Below are positions 1-5,329 of a stretch of 5,329 nucleotides of DNA, piece after piece. Below the pieces are notes generated by a model that was not told the DNA's origin, did no database searches, and worked only from the letters and a program-made list of their open reading frames with translations. Location of the stretch: NCBI GenBank assembly GCA_003670825.1, contig QWQL01000111.1, positions 1 through 5,329 on the forward strand. The letters are read 5' to 3'. This stretch comes from Planctomycetota bacterium. GTDB lineage: Bacteria > Planctomycetota > Planctomycetia > Pirellulales > UBA1268. Made by a program: the position numbers and the translations under genes. How positions within the stretch are numbered: the stretch's first letter is position 1; each line of letters starts with the position of its first letter.

Positions 1-44
1 ACAAGGAACTCGGCTCCGAGCGGGCTACGCAGAAAACCATCTGA
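1..44 (+). CDS. possible C-terminal tail of an upstream gene (partial)
   Basis: Reading from base 3, an open frame runs to a TGA at 42-44 and gives KELGSERATQKTI. Most third positions are G or C, as in the real genes of this window, whereas the competing frame that ends at 73-75 looks less gene-like (rich in Pro, Arg and Ser, with A/T-ending codons). If real, the gene would end 27 bases before the GTG of the AAA+ gene, in the same frame, which would fit an operon continuing leftwards. Thirteen codons are too few to identify a family, so this is only a weak call. Confidence 0.3.
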   Translation, partial: KELGSERATQKTI

Positions 45-60
45 TCCACCGGCGCGACCT

Positions 61-65
61 GGGAG
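61..65 (+). promoter_or_regulatory. ribosome binding site for the AAA+ ATPase
   Basis: GGGAG lies 6 bases before the GTG at 72. It supports that unusual start: there is no other ATG, GTG or TTG start in this frame between the TGA at 42-44 and residue 59 of the protein. Confidence 0.5.
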
Positions 66-71
66 CCCACC

Positions 72-1946
72 GTGACGAGCCCTGCCACGCCCTCCGCTTC
101 ACCGCCCTCTCGATCGCCAGCGGCGATCGGGGACCCAACGGCTCTCGGTACGTCGGCCACTGCGGGCGGCTCCGGCTCGCTGCCGGCGTGGTGCCCCGCC
201 TGGGCGGAGCGGCTCGGCGATTCCTACCTCTCCGGCACAAGCTGTGTTTTTCTGGTGCACGGCAACGTCCGCGACCTGGTGCCAATCGCGGCCCCGGCGG
301 TGAATGGCAACGCGGCAGATCCTGCGGCCTGGGGCACGGTGCCCGATTTTCTCGCCCGGGAGATGTTCGGCCGCTGGGACATCGTGCTTGCCTACGACGT
401 CGGTAAGGGGCTACGGCCGCTCGCCGGGCCTGATCCGGCACGCCTCCGGACAATGGCGCAGTGGCTCACCGAACGGCTCGGCAACGCTGCCACCTGGCCC
501 CGCGATCCCGAGCAGGCCGTCGCGGCGATCGACGCGATCCTCGAGCGGAATCTGATCGACCCGCCCGAACAGCGAAAGCGGATCGCGGTCGTGCTCGATT
601 ACGCACAGTATCTGGTGCCCGCTGGTGAGGCGGGGTCGCGGAGCGCTGCAAGCCGGCTGGTGCGGGTGCTGGGCTGGGCCACCAATCCGCTCCTGCGGCG
701 GGTCAACGTGGCGGTGGTGCTGCTGACCGACACCATCTCCGAGGTTCATCCCCGACTGGTGCAGAATCCGGCGATCACCGCGATCGACGTGCCGATGCCC
801 GAAGCTGCCGAGCGGGAACGGTTCGCGCTGGCGACGGCGGCGGCGGCGGGCGTGAAGCCTGATCGGATGGAGAGTGTGAAGCGGGTGGCGGCGCTTTCCG
901 GCGGCCTGACGCTCGAGAGCCTCCGGGCGGTGATCACGCTCTCGGCTCGCGAGGGCACCGACCCCGATGGCCCCGAGTTTGCTGCCCGCAAGAAAGATCT
1001 CATCGAGCGGTCGTGTCACGGTCTGATCGAGTTCATCCAGCCTCGGCTCACGCTCGACGCCGTGGCGGGGCACGCCGATGCCAAGCAGCGGCTCGAGGGA
1101 GATGCCCGCGCCATCAAGCGAGGTCAACTCGACAGCGCGCCCATGGGCTACCTGATCTGCGGCCCGGTCGGCACCGGCAAGAGCTTCATCGCCGAGTGCT
1201 ACTCGGGAAGCGTGGGGATCCCCTGCGTGATGCTCAAGAACTTCCGCAGCAAGTACGTGGGCGAGACGGAGGGCAACCTCGAGCACGCCCTCGGTGTGCT
1301 CCGCAGCCTCGGTCCGGTGGTCGTGGTGATCGACGAGGCCGATGCGGCGCTCGGCAACCGGCAGAGTGATGGCGACTCGGGGACGAGCGCCCGGGTGTTC
1401 TCGATGATCGCGCGGCAGATGGGCGACACCCGCTATCGCGGTAAGATCGTCTGGATGCTGCTGACCAGCCGGCCGGATCTCCTGCCGATCGACCTCAAGC
1501 GGCAGGGCAGGGCGGAGGTGCACATTCCCCTCTTCTACCCGCACGACCAGGCCGAGATAGACGCGATGTTTGCCGCCATGGCGCGGAAGTGCGGTGTGAC
1601 ACTCGCTGCCGGCCTTCCGGGGCCCGTCGACCTGGAACTCGGCCTCTCCGGGGCCGATATTGAGAGCGTCGTGCTGGCGGCGCGGCGGAAGGGGCTCGAA
1701 CGGGCTGCCGACGCCGGTGCCGCAAGCCCCGATTCGATCTCCACGGACGACCTCGCGGCGGCACTCGATGATTTCATGCCGAGCGCGCAAGGACTCGAGA
1801 AGGAGATGCAGGAGATGGCGGCGGTGCTGGAATGCACCGAGAAGCGGTTTCTGCCCGAGCGGTGGAAGGAGAAGGTGGGCCAGCCCGGCGGCCGGTCCCG
1901 GCTGCAGGAGAGGCTCGCGGCCATCCGCGAGGTGATCGGTTCATAA
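72..1946 (+). CDS. AAA+ ATPase, Ycf46-like, with degenerate N-terminal ATPase-like half
   Basis: A 624-residue cytoplasmic protein starting at GTG. Residues 1-45 are a low-complexity Pro/Ser/Ala tail. Residues about 50-300 look like a decayed ATPase-like domain: HGNV (63-66) followed by a hydrophobic strand ending in LDY (175-177), where a Walker B Glu would be expected, and no Walker A. The C-terminal module (about 325-585) is an intact AAA ATPase: Walker A GPVGTGKS (364-371), KYVGETEGN pore-loop region (394-402), Walker B ending D421-E422, sensor-1 region TSRPD (465-469) and candidate arginine fingers R477 and R480 in KRQGR. The two-part layout resembles Ycf46-type ATPases of cyanobacteria and plastids, whose biochemistry is poorly known. 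AAA modules of this class usually act as hexamers that remodel or unfold protein partners; its target here is unknown. There is no signal peptide, membrane segment or protease domain. The ATPase call is firm; the Ycf46 assignment rests on remembered motif layout. Confidence 0.85.
   Translation: MTSPATPSASPPSRSPAAIGDPTALGTSATAGGSGSLPAWCPAWAERLGDSYLSGTSCVFLVHGNVRDLVPIAAPAVNGNAADPAAWGTVPDFLAREMFGRWDIVLAYDVGKGLRPLAGPDPARLRTMAQWLTERLGNAATWPRDPEQAVAAIDAILERNLIDPPEQRKRIAVVLDYAQYLVPAGEAGSRSAASRLVRVLGWATNPLLRRVNVAVVLLTDTISEVHPRLVQNPAITAIDVPMPEAAERERFALATAAAAGVKPDRMESVKRVAALSGGLTLESLRAVITLSAREGTDPDGPEFAARKKDLIERSCHGLIEFIQPRLTLDAVAGHADAKQRLEGDARAIKRGQLDSAPMGYLICGPVGTGKSFIAECYSGSVGIPCVMLKNFRSKYVGETEGNLEHALGVLRSLGPVVVVIDEADAALGNRQSDGDSGTSARVFSMIARQMGDTRYRGKIVWMLLTSRPDLLPIDLKRQGRAEVHIPLFYPHDQAEIDAMFAAMARKCGVTLAAGLPGPVDLELGLSGADIESVVLAARRKGLERAADAGAASPDSISTDDLAAALDDFMPSAQGLEKEMQEMAAVLECTEKRFLPERWKEKVGQPGGRSRLQERLAAIREVIGS
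111..129 (+). repeat. perfect 8-bp inverted repeat with 3-base loop
   Basis: CGATCGCC (111-118) and GGCGATCG (122-129) are exact reverse complements around the loop AGC. In RNA the stem can extend to 108-132 with two G-U pairs and one G-C pair. It lies inside the low-complexity 5' end of the AAA+ coding region, about 40 bases after the start codon, where a hairpin could affect early translation. No T-run follows, so it is not a typical terminator. It may be chance in GC-rich DNA. Confidence 0.5.
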
Positions 1947-1953
1947 AGACGAC

Positions 1954-1998
1954 CAGCACGTCACGTCCAACACAGCACATGTAGGTTCAGCCCAGCAC
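1954..1998 (+). repeat. three CAGCAC direct repeats in the intergenic gap
   Basis: CAGCAC occurs at 1954-1959, 1973-1978 and 1993-1998, so start-to-start spacings are 19 and 20 bases, close to two helical turns. All three copies fall in the 72-base gap between the AAA+ gene and the small gene. Such phased direct repeats can be binding sites for a regulator, but no convincing -35/-10 promoter is visible beside them and the hexamer is short. The repeat is seen directly; a regulatory role is a guess. Confidence 0.35.
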
Positions 1999-2002
1999 CA
2001 CG

Positions 2003-2008
2003 AAGGAG
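2003..2008 (+). promoter_or_regulatory. ribosome binding site for the 97-residue protein
   Basis: AAGGAG, a strong Shine-Dalgarno match, ends 10 bases before the ATG at 2019. It is the main evidence, together with codon bias, that this small reading frame is a real gene. Confidence 0.7.
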
Positions 2009-2018
2009 CGCATCGACA

Positions 2019-2312
2019 ATGGCATCCAAGACCCCCTGGTTCGACGACCTGAGCGACACGCCGCTGATCGCGGAATACGCCCGCAAACTCGACTCGTTCC
2101 TCGACGCGATCGCCGATTCGGTCGTGGAGACGAAGGAACTGGCCGAGCAGGAGAAGCGGGTGGTGGCCCTCATGAAGGAAATCGAGCCGTTGCTCTCGCC
2201 GGAGGCTCACGAGAAGGTCACGCGACTGCTCTGCGAGGTGACGGCGTACGATCTGATGCATGCCCTGCACATGGCCGGCCACGCCCGGCCGAGGGCCACG
2301 TTTCGTGGCTGA
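2019..2312 (+). CDS. small helical protein of unknown function
   Basis: A 97-residue protein with a good ribosome binding site and the same GC-ending codon style as its neighbours. I do not recognise the family. It is acidic overall, with charged and aliphatic residues alternating. Residues 16-57 look like one long amphipathic helix, possibly a coiled coil, then SPEA (60-63) caps a second helix to about 86. The tail is short and basic (HARPRATFRG). There is no signal peptide, membrane segment, metal-binding motif or DNA-binding motif; the single Cys is residue 72. It should therefore be cytoplasmic. Its place between an AAA+ ATPase and a transporter operon suggests an adaptor or substrate for the ATPase, but that rests on position only. 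Confidence 0.75.
   Translation: MASKTPWFDDLSDTPLIAEYARKLDSFLDAIADSVVETKELAEQEKRVVALMKEIEPLLSPEAHEKVTRLLCEVTAYDLMHALHMAGHARPRATFRG
2273..2309 (+). repeat. two successive hairpins at the end of the small gene
   Basis: GGCCGG (2273-2278) pairs with CCGGCC (2285-2290). Directly after it, GCCACG (2295-2300) pairs with CGTGGC (2304-2309) around a TTT loop. The second stem ends right at the stop codon (2310-2312). No run of T follows, so these are not a standard intrinsic terminator. They could slow RNA decay or tune expression between the small gene and the transporter genes, or be a side effect of GC-rich coding sequence. Confidence 0.4.
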
Positions 2313-2362
2313 TCGCGGTCGCATGGTCTCACTTATCCCTTTCATCCCTCGAGGCGACTAAC

Positions 2363-4129
2363 ATGTCCAGCCAACCCAAATTCTCCTTCTGGCTCGCGGT
2401 CTGGGCCGTGATCTTCGGGCTCGTGGGCCTTGCCGCCTGGCGGGCTGGGATGCTCGAGCAGTTCGGCCTCGGCCGCCCTGGGGCGGCGGGGCAGCGACCG
2501 ATGGCCGGTGGCGGCGGTCCTGCCGGTGGCGGGGCCGAAGGGGCTGGCGGCGGTGCGGAGGGCATGACCGAGGCTCCGGATGTCTCGGTTCCGACGACCG
2601 TCAAGGAGTACACCTTTAGGCCGGCCGACAAACTGCCGCCCGTGAAGGGCGTGAGTGCCTACAAGCCGCTCGAGGACGAGACGGTGCGGTTTGCCCTCAA
2701 CGTCTGGGCGGGCTGGGCGCCGATCATCCGGGCCAACGGAGGCTTCAAGGCAGGGAAGCTCTGGCAGACGCCGGGGGGCAAACCCTTCAAGGTGGAACTC
2801 GTGCTGATCGACGACCCCGTGCAGATGCGCGACGCCTACGCCGCGGGCGAGGTGCACATCGGCTGGGCCACGCTCGACATGCTGCCGCTGTTCGTCGACA
2901 GCTTCGCGAAGGATTCGCGAATCATGCCGCGGGTCTATCAGCAGGTCGACTTTTCGAATGGCGGCGACGGTATCGTCGTCCGCGACTCGATCAAGACGGT
3001 CAGGGATCTCGCTGGCAAGAAACTGGTGATGGCCCAGAACTCACCGAGCCAGTTCTTCGCCCTCAACATGCTCGTCGCCGGCGGCCTGCAGCCGGCCGAC
3101 GTGGAGATGGTCTATGTCACGACCGCCTTCGAGGCGGCGGCGGCCTTCAACCGCGACAAGAGCATCGCCGGCTGCGTGTCGTGGGCACCCGACATCTACA
3201 ACCTCGCCGACGCCAAGGGCAACCGGATGCTCGTCACCACGCAGACGGCCAACCGGCTGATAGCGGACGTCTGGTTCGCGCGGGCCGACTTCGCCAAGGA
3301 TCACCCCGACAAGATCGAGGCGATCGTCCGGGGAATCTTCGACGCCATGGACGAGCTGAAGTCGGAGAACACCCGCAAGGAGGTGGCCCAGTTGATGGCC
3401 GACGGCTACACGATCCCGGCGGCCGACGCGCTCTCGATGCTCGGCGACGCCCACAGCACCAACTGGGCGGAGAACTACCAGTTCTTCCTCAATCGCAATA
3501 ATCCCGCGAACTTCGAGCGGCTCTGGAAGCAGGCCTACATGCTCTACCGGCGGATCGGAGTGATCGCCAACAATCCGGTGCCATTCGATCAGGTCATGGA
3601 TTTCTCGGTGATTCAGCAGCTCGGCAAGGAGCCGAGGTATGCCGATACCAAAGACGAATACGTCCTCAGCCTGCCCCCCAAAACGGTCCAGCAGATCCGG
3701 GCCGAGAACGAGGAGATCCTCACCAACACCATCGTGATCCACTTCTTTCCCAACAGCGCGGAGCTGCGAAAGAAGGTGATCCGTCGAATCGACGGCAAGG
3801 ACGTGGAGGAGCCGTACGACGCTCGCATCGACCTCGTCCTCGACGAGGTGGGGACGCTCGCCAAGCAGTTTGGCAACGCGCGGATCGTGGTTGAGGGGCA
3901 TACCGACGGCTCGATGAGGGGAGCGGTGCCGGCGGCGATGGTGCGGGAACTGTCGCTGGAGCGGGCGCGGGCCGTGAAAGACGCGATCGTCGAGGAGTTC
4001 AAGTTTGATGATGGCCGGTTCGCGGTCGACGGCCTGGGCTGGGATCGGCCGGCCGACGACGACCACCCCGACAACCACGCGCTCAACCGTCGCGTTGAGA
4101 TCAAGGTCTATGCCGCGGAACAGGAATGA
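2363..4129 (+). CDS. membrane-anchored ABC substrate-binding protein fused to OmpA-type peptidoglycan-binding domain
   Basis: A 588-residue periplasmic protein; GAGG at 2351-2354 lies 8 bases before the ATG. Residues 9-26 form a hydrophobic segment after a short Lys-containing N-terminus. There is no lipobox Cys and no convincing cleavage site, so I infer an uncleaved inner-membrane anchor. Residues 35-67 are a Gly-rich linker. Residues about 105-400 resemble NrtA/SsuA/TauA-type binding proteins: W115 and W118 near the first strand, GWATLD (167-172), SNGGDG (198-203), NSPS (226-229) and SWAPD (273-277). Residues 455-588 are an OmpA-like domain with EGHTDGS (511-517), LSLERA (530-535) and NRRVEI (575-580), whose Arg is the kind that contacts diaminopimelate in peptidoglycan. 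Ordinary binding proteins of this class are about 320-350 residues long and lack this domain. The ligand is unknown; database labels such as phosphate or nitrate would be family names, not evidence. The stop codon overlaps the permease start, so the two are probably translated together. Confidence 0.9.
   Translation: MSSQPKFSFWLAVWAVIFGLVGLAAWRAGMLEQFGLGRPGAAGQRPMAGGGGPAGGGAEGAGGGAEGMTEAPDVSVPTTVKEYTFRPADKLPPVKGVSAYKPLEDETVRFALNVWAGWAPIIRANGGFKAGKLWQTPGGKPFKVELVLIDDPVQMRDAYAAGEVHIGWATLDMLPLFVDSFAKDSRIMPRVYQQVDFSNGGDGIVVRDSIKTVRDLAGKKLVMAQNSPSQFFALNMLVAGGLQPADVEMVYVTTAFEAAAAFNRDKSIAGCVSWAPDIYNLADAKGNRMLVTTQTANRLIADVWFARADFAKDHPDKIEAIVRGIFDAMDELKSENTRKEVAQLMADGYTIPAADALSMLGDAHSTNWAENYQFFLNRNNPANFERLWKQAYMLYRRIGVIANNPVPFDQVMDFSVIQQLGKEPRYADTKDEYVLSLPPKTVQQIRAENEEILTNTIVIHFFPNSAELRKKVIRRIDGKDVEEPYDARIDLVLDEVGTLAKQFGNARIVVEGHTDGSMRGAVPAAMVRELSLERARAVKDAIVEEFKFDDGRFAVDGLGWDRPADDDHPDNHALNRRVEIKVYAAEQE
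2522..2563 (+). repeat. tandem 21-bp repeat encoding AGGGAEG twice
   Basis: Residues 54-60 and 61-67 of the binding-protein/OmpA fusion are the identical heptapeptide AGGGAEG. The two DNA copies (2522-2542 and 2543-2563) differ at several third positions, so the protein repeat has been kept while the DNA has drifted. It lies in the flexible linker between the membrane anchor and the binding domain, and its copy number may set linker length. Confidence 0.7.
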
Positions 4130-5049
4130 CGACGCCATCCGACCCCTCGACCTTCGCCAGCCCGCCGGTGTCCCTGCCCGCCAAGCCGCTGCGGGGTGAG
4201 GCGGCCGTCGCCACGGTGATGTTCTGGGGCGTGACCTGCCTGGCCTGCGTGCTGGCGGTGTGGTTCCTGGCCACGTCCGGCGAGGCGGAAAGCCGGTTCA
4301 TCAGCCCGGCCACGCTGCCGAGTCCCGGGGAGACGGCGGCGGCCGTGCCGGGCGTGTTCGGAGAGCGGCGACTCGTCGCCAACGCGCTGGTGACCCTGCG
4401 GCGGGTCTGCCTGGGGTTTGGCCTCAGCGGGTTGGTGGGCGTGCCGCTCGGGGTGCTCGCCGCCTGCTTTCCGGCCGTGCGGTCGTTCGTGGCCCCGCTC
4501 ACCATCTTCGGCCGCAACATCCCGGTGGCAGCCCTGATTCCGCTGACATTTTTCTTTTTCGGGATCGGCGAGTTTCAGAAAATGATGTTCCTGTTCATCG
4601 CCAGCGTGGCCTTCGTGGTGAGCGACACGACGGCAGCCGTGCTCGAGGTGCCGCAGCGCTACGTCGATACGGCGCTCACGCTGGGCGCCTCCCGGCTGCA
4701 GATCATTCTCAAGGTGCTCGTGCCCCTGGCAGCCCCGGCGATCTTCAATTCGCTGCGACTGCTGTTTGGCATCGCCTTCGGCTACGTGATGCTCGCAGAG
4801 ACGGTGAAACTCGGCGGCGACACCGGTGGCCTCGGCGACCTGATCAACGTGTCGCAGCGGCGGGGGGAGCGGGAGCCGATCCTGATCGTGCTGGTCGTGA
4901 TCCCGCTGGTGGCCTACGGGATCGATCGTTTCCTCTGGTGGCTGCAGTGCGACCTCTTTCCGCACCGCTACGGAGGCCATGGCCTGCTGCCGAGGATCGT
5001 CCGCGGCCTGATCCACGGGCGGTCGGTTGGGCCGGAGGCCACGCGATGA
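4126..5049 (+). CDS. ABC transporter permease, SsuC/TauC/NrtB type
   Basis: A 307-residue inner-membrane protein forming the transport channel for the binding protein encoded just upstream. Visible helices include residues about 27-48, 92-115, 130-145, 147-166, 205-225 and 250-270. LPSPGE after the first helix and the RRVCLGFG segment before the second are typical of the BPD_transp_1 SsuC/TauC/NrtB group. The cytoplasmic EAA loop, which docks on the ATPase, reads DTALTLGAS from residue 181 with the invariant Gly at 187 and VLVP at 197-200 in place of IxLP. Length is slightly above the usual 250-280 residues because of a polar N-terminal tail. The ATG overlaps the upstream TGA as ATGA. An AGGA directly abuts the start and is too close to act as a normal ribosome site, so translation probably relies on coupling with the upstream gene. 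Confidence 0.93.
   Translation: MTTPSDPSTFASPPVSLPAKPLRGEAAVATVMFWGVTCLACVLAVWFLATSGEAESRFISPATLPSPGETAAAVPGVFGERRLVANALVTLRRVCLGFGLSGLVGVPLGVLAACFPAVRSFVAPLTIFGRNIPVAALIPLTFFFFGIGEFQKMMFLFIASVAFVVSDTTAAVLEVPQRYVDTALTLGASRLQIILKVLVPLAAPAIFNSLRLLFGIAFGYVMLAETVKLGGDTGGLGDLINVSQRRGEREPILIVLVVIPLVAYGIDRFLWWLQCDLFPHRYGGHGLLPRIVRGLIHGRSVGPEATR
5034..5038 (+). promoter_or_regulatory. ribosome binding site for the ABC ATPase
   Basis: GGAGG lies inside the end of the permease gene, 7 bases before the ATG at 5046, and fixes that start. The ATPase can thus recruit ribosomes itself as well as by coupling through the ATGA overlap. Confidence 0.65.
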
Positions 5050-5329
5050 GCGATCCCCAGGCTGCGACCACGGAGGCTCGGGCGAGCGTCGATCACCCCA
5101 TTCGCCCGGCCGCGGTCGAACTAAAAAACGTCACCAAGATCTACGGGCAGGGAACTCCGCGGGAATACGTGGCGATCTCCAACGTGACGCTGACGATCCC
5201 TGACATCGCCGACCACGGCGAGATCTCCTCGTTTTTGGGACCGTCGGGCTGCGGAAAGAGCACGGTGCTCAGGCTCGTGGCCGGCCTCGAGCCGCAGCAT
5301 CCGCCGACGAGTGGCACCGTGACCGTGCT
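5046..5329 (+). CDS. ABC transporter ATP-binding protein, SsuB/TauB/NrtD type (partial, 3' end outside window)
   Basis: The first 94 codons of a cytoplasmic ATPase that would power the importer; the frame is open to the window edge. After an Ala/Thr-rich tail of about 22 residues, the nucleotide-binding domain begins with VELKNVTKIYG, where Y33 fits the A-loop aromatic that stacks on adenine. Walker A is GPSGCGKST (65-73), followed by LRLVAGLEP, typical of the nitrate/sulfonate/taurine importer ATPases. The segment PDIADHGEIS before Walker A is a little longer than the usual form. The Q-loop, ABC signature and Walker B would lie beyond the window, so they cannot be checked. It overlaps the permease by 4 bases and completes an SBP-permease-ATPase gene order. 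Confidence 0.93.
   Translation, partial: MSDPQAATTEARASVDHPIRPAAVELKNVTKIYGQGTPREYVAISNVTLTIPDIADHGEISSFLGPSGCGKSTVLRLVAGLEPQHPPTSGTVTV

Noticed and set aside
188..555. plus-strand open frames at 188-406 and 304-555
   Set aside because: Both overlap the AAA+ gene in other frames and have no motif; the Arg/Gly/Pro-rich products are typical out-of-frame translation.
411..1790. 459-codon open frame on the minus strand
   Set aside because: It lies wholly antisense to the AAA+ gene, whose motifs are certain. Its product is rich in His, Arg, Gly and Pro with no recognisable domain, as expected for the reverse of a GC-rich gene.
1942..1947. CATAAA as a possible -10 promoter element
   Set aside because: It overlaps the AAA+ stop codon and no fitting -35 element is seen about 17 bases upstream.
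2107..2114. GCGATCGC, the cyanobacterial HIP1 octamer
   Set aside because: GATCG-type words are common here because Ile-Asp and Ile-Ala codons create them in GC-rich DNA. One exact octamer does not show a HIP1-rich genome.
2313..2362. terminator, promoter or riboswitch before the transporter genes
   Set aside because: The 50-base gap has no stem followed by a T-run, no clear -35/-10 pair and is too short for a known riboswitch.
3041..4138. 365-codon open frame on the minus strand
   Set aside because: Antisense to the binding-protein/OmpA fusion; composition heavy in Val, His, Arg and Leu and no motif. A codon-bias shadow.
4108..5016. 302-codon open frame on the minus strand
   Set aside because: Antisense to the permease; the product is His/Gln/Arg-rich low complexity with no domain.

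Overview
The window is a GC-rich stretch of bacterial DNA (roughly two thirds G+C by eye, with third codon positions mostly G or C). All five supported genes lie on the + strand. The protein families, the GC bias and the periplasmic peptidoglycan-binding domain point to a diderm bacterium with peptidoglycan. A planctomycete is my best guess, but this is inferred from gene style and not proven by any marker gene. There is no rRNA, tRNA, CRISPR array, insertion sequence or clear terminator.

Layout: bases 1-44 may hold the last codons of an upstream gene. Bases 72-1946 encode a 624-residue AAA+ ATPase of the Ycf46-like type, with a degenerate N-terminal ATPase-like half and an intact C-terminal AAA module. 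After a 72-base gap containing three CAGCAC direct repeats comes a small helical protein of unknown function (2019-2312). A 50-base gap then leads to a 588-residue fusion protein (2363-4129): N-terminal membrane anchor, glycine-rich linker, NrtA/SsuA-type substrate-binding domain and C-terminal OmpA-type peptidoglycan-binding domain. It overlaps by 4 bases with an ABC permease gene (4126-5049), which overlaps by 4 bases with an ABC ATPase gene (5046 onward) cut by the window end.

How the parts may work together: the last three genes form an almost complete type I ABC importer of the nitrate/sulfonate/taurine class. Its binding protein is not free in the periplasm but appears tethered both to the inner membrane and to the cell wall. 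The AAA+ ATPase and the small protein sit immediately upstream on the same strand with short gaps and no visible terminator, so all five genes could be one operon. That would couple a cytoplasmic AAA+ remodelling machine to a wall-tethered transporter. The coupling is a hypothesis; the transported substrate cannot be read from the sequence. The fusion protein and the AAA+/small-protein/ABC arrangement are the parts most worth following up.
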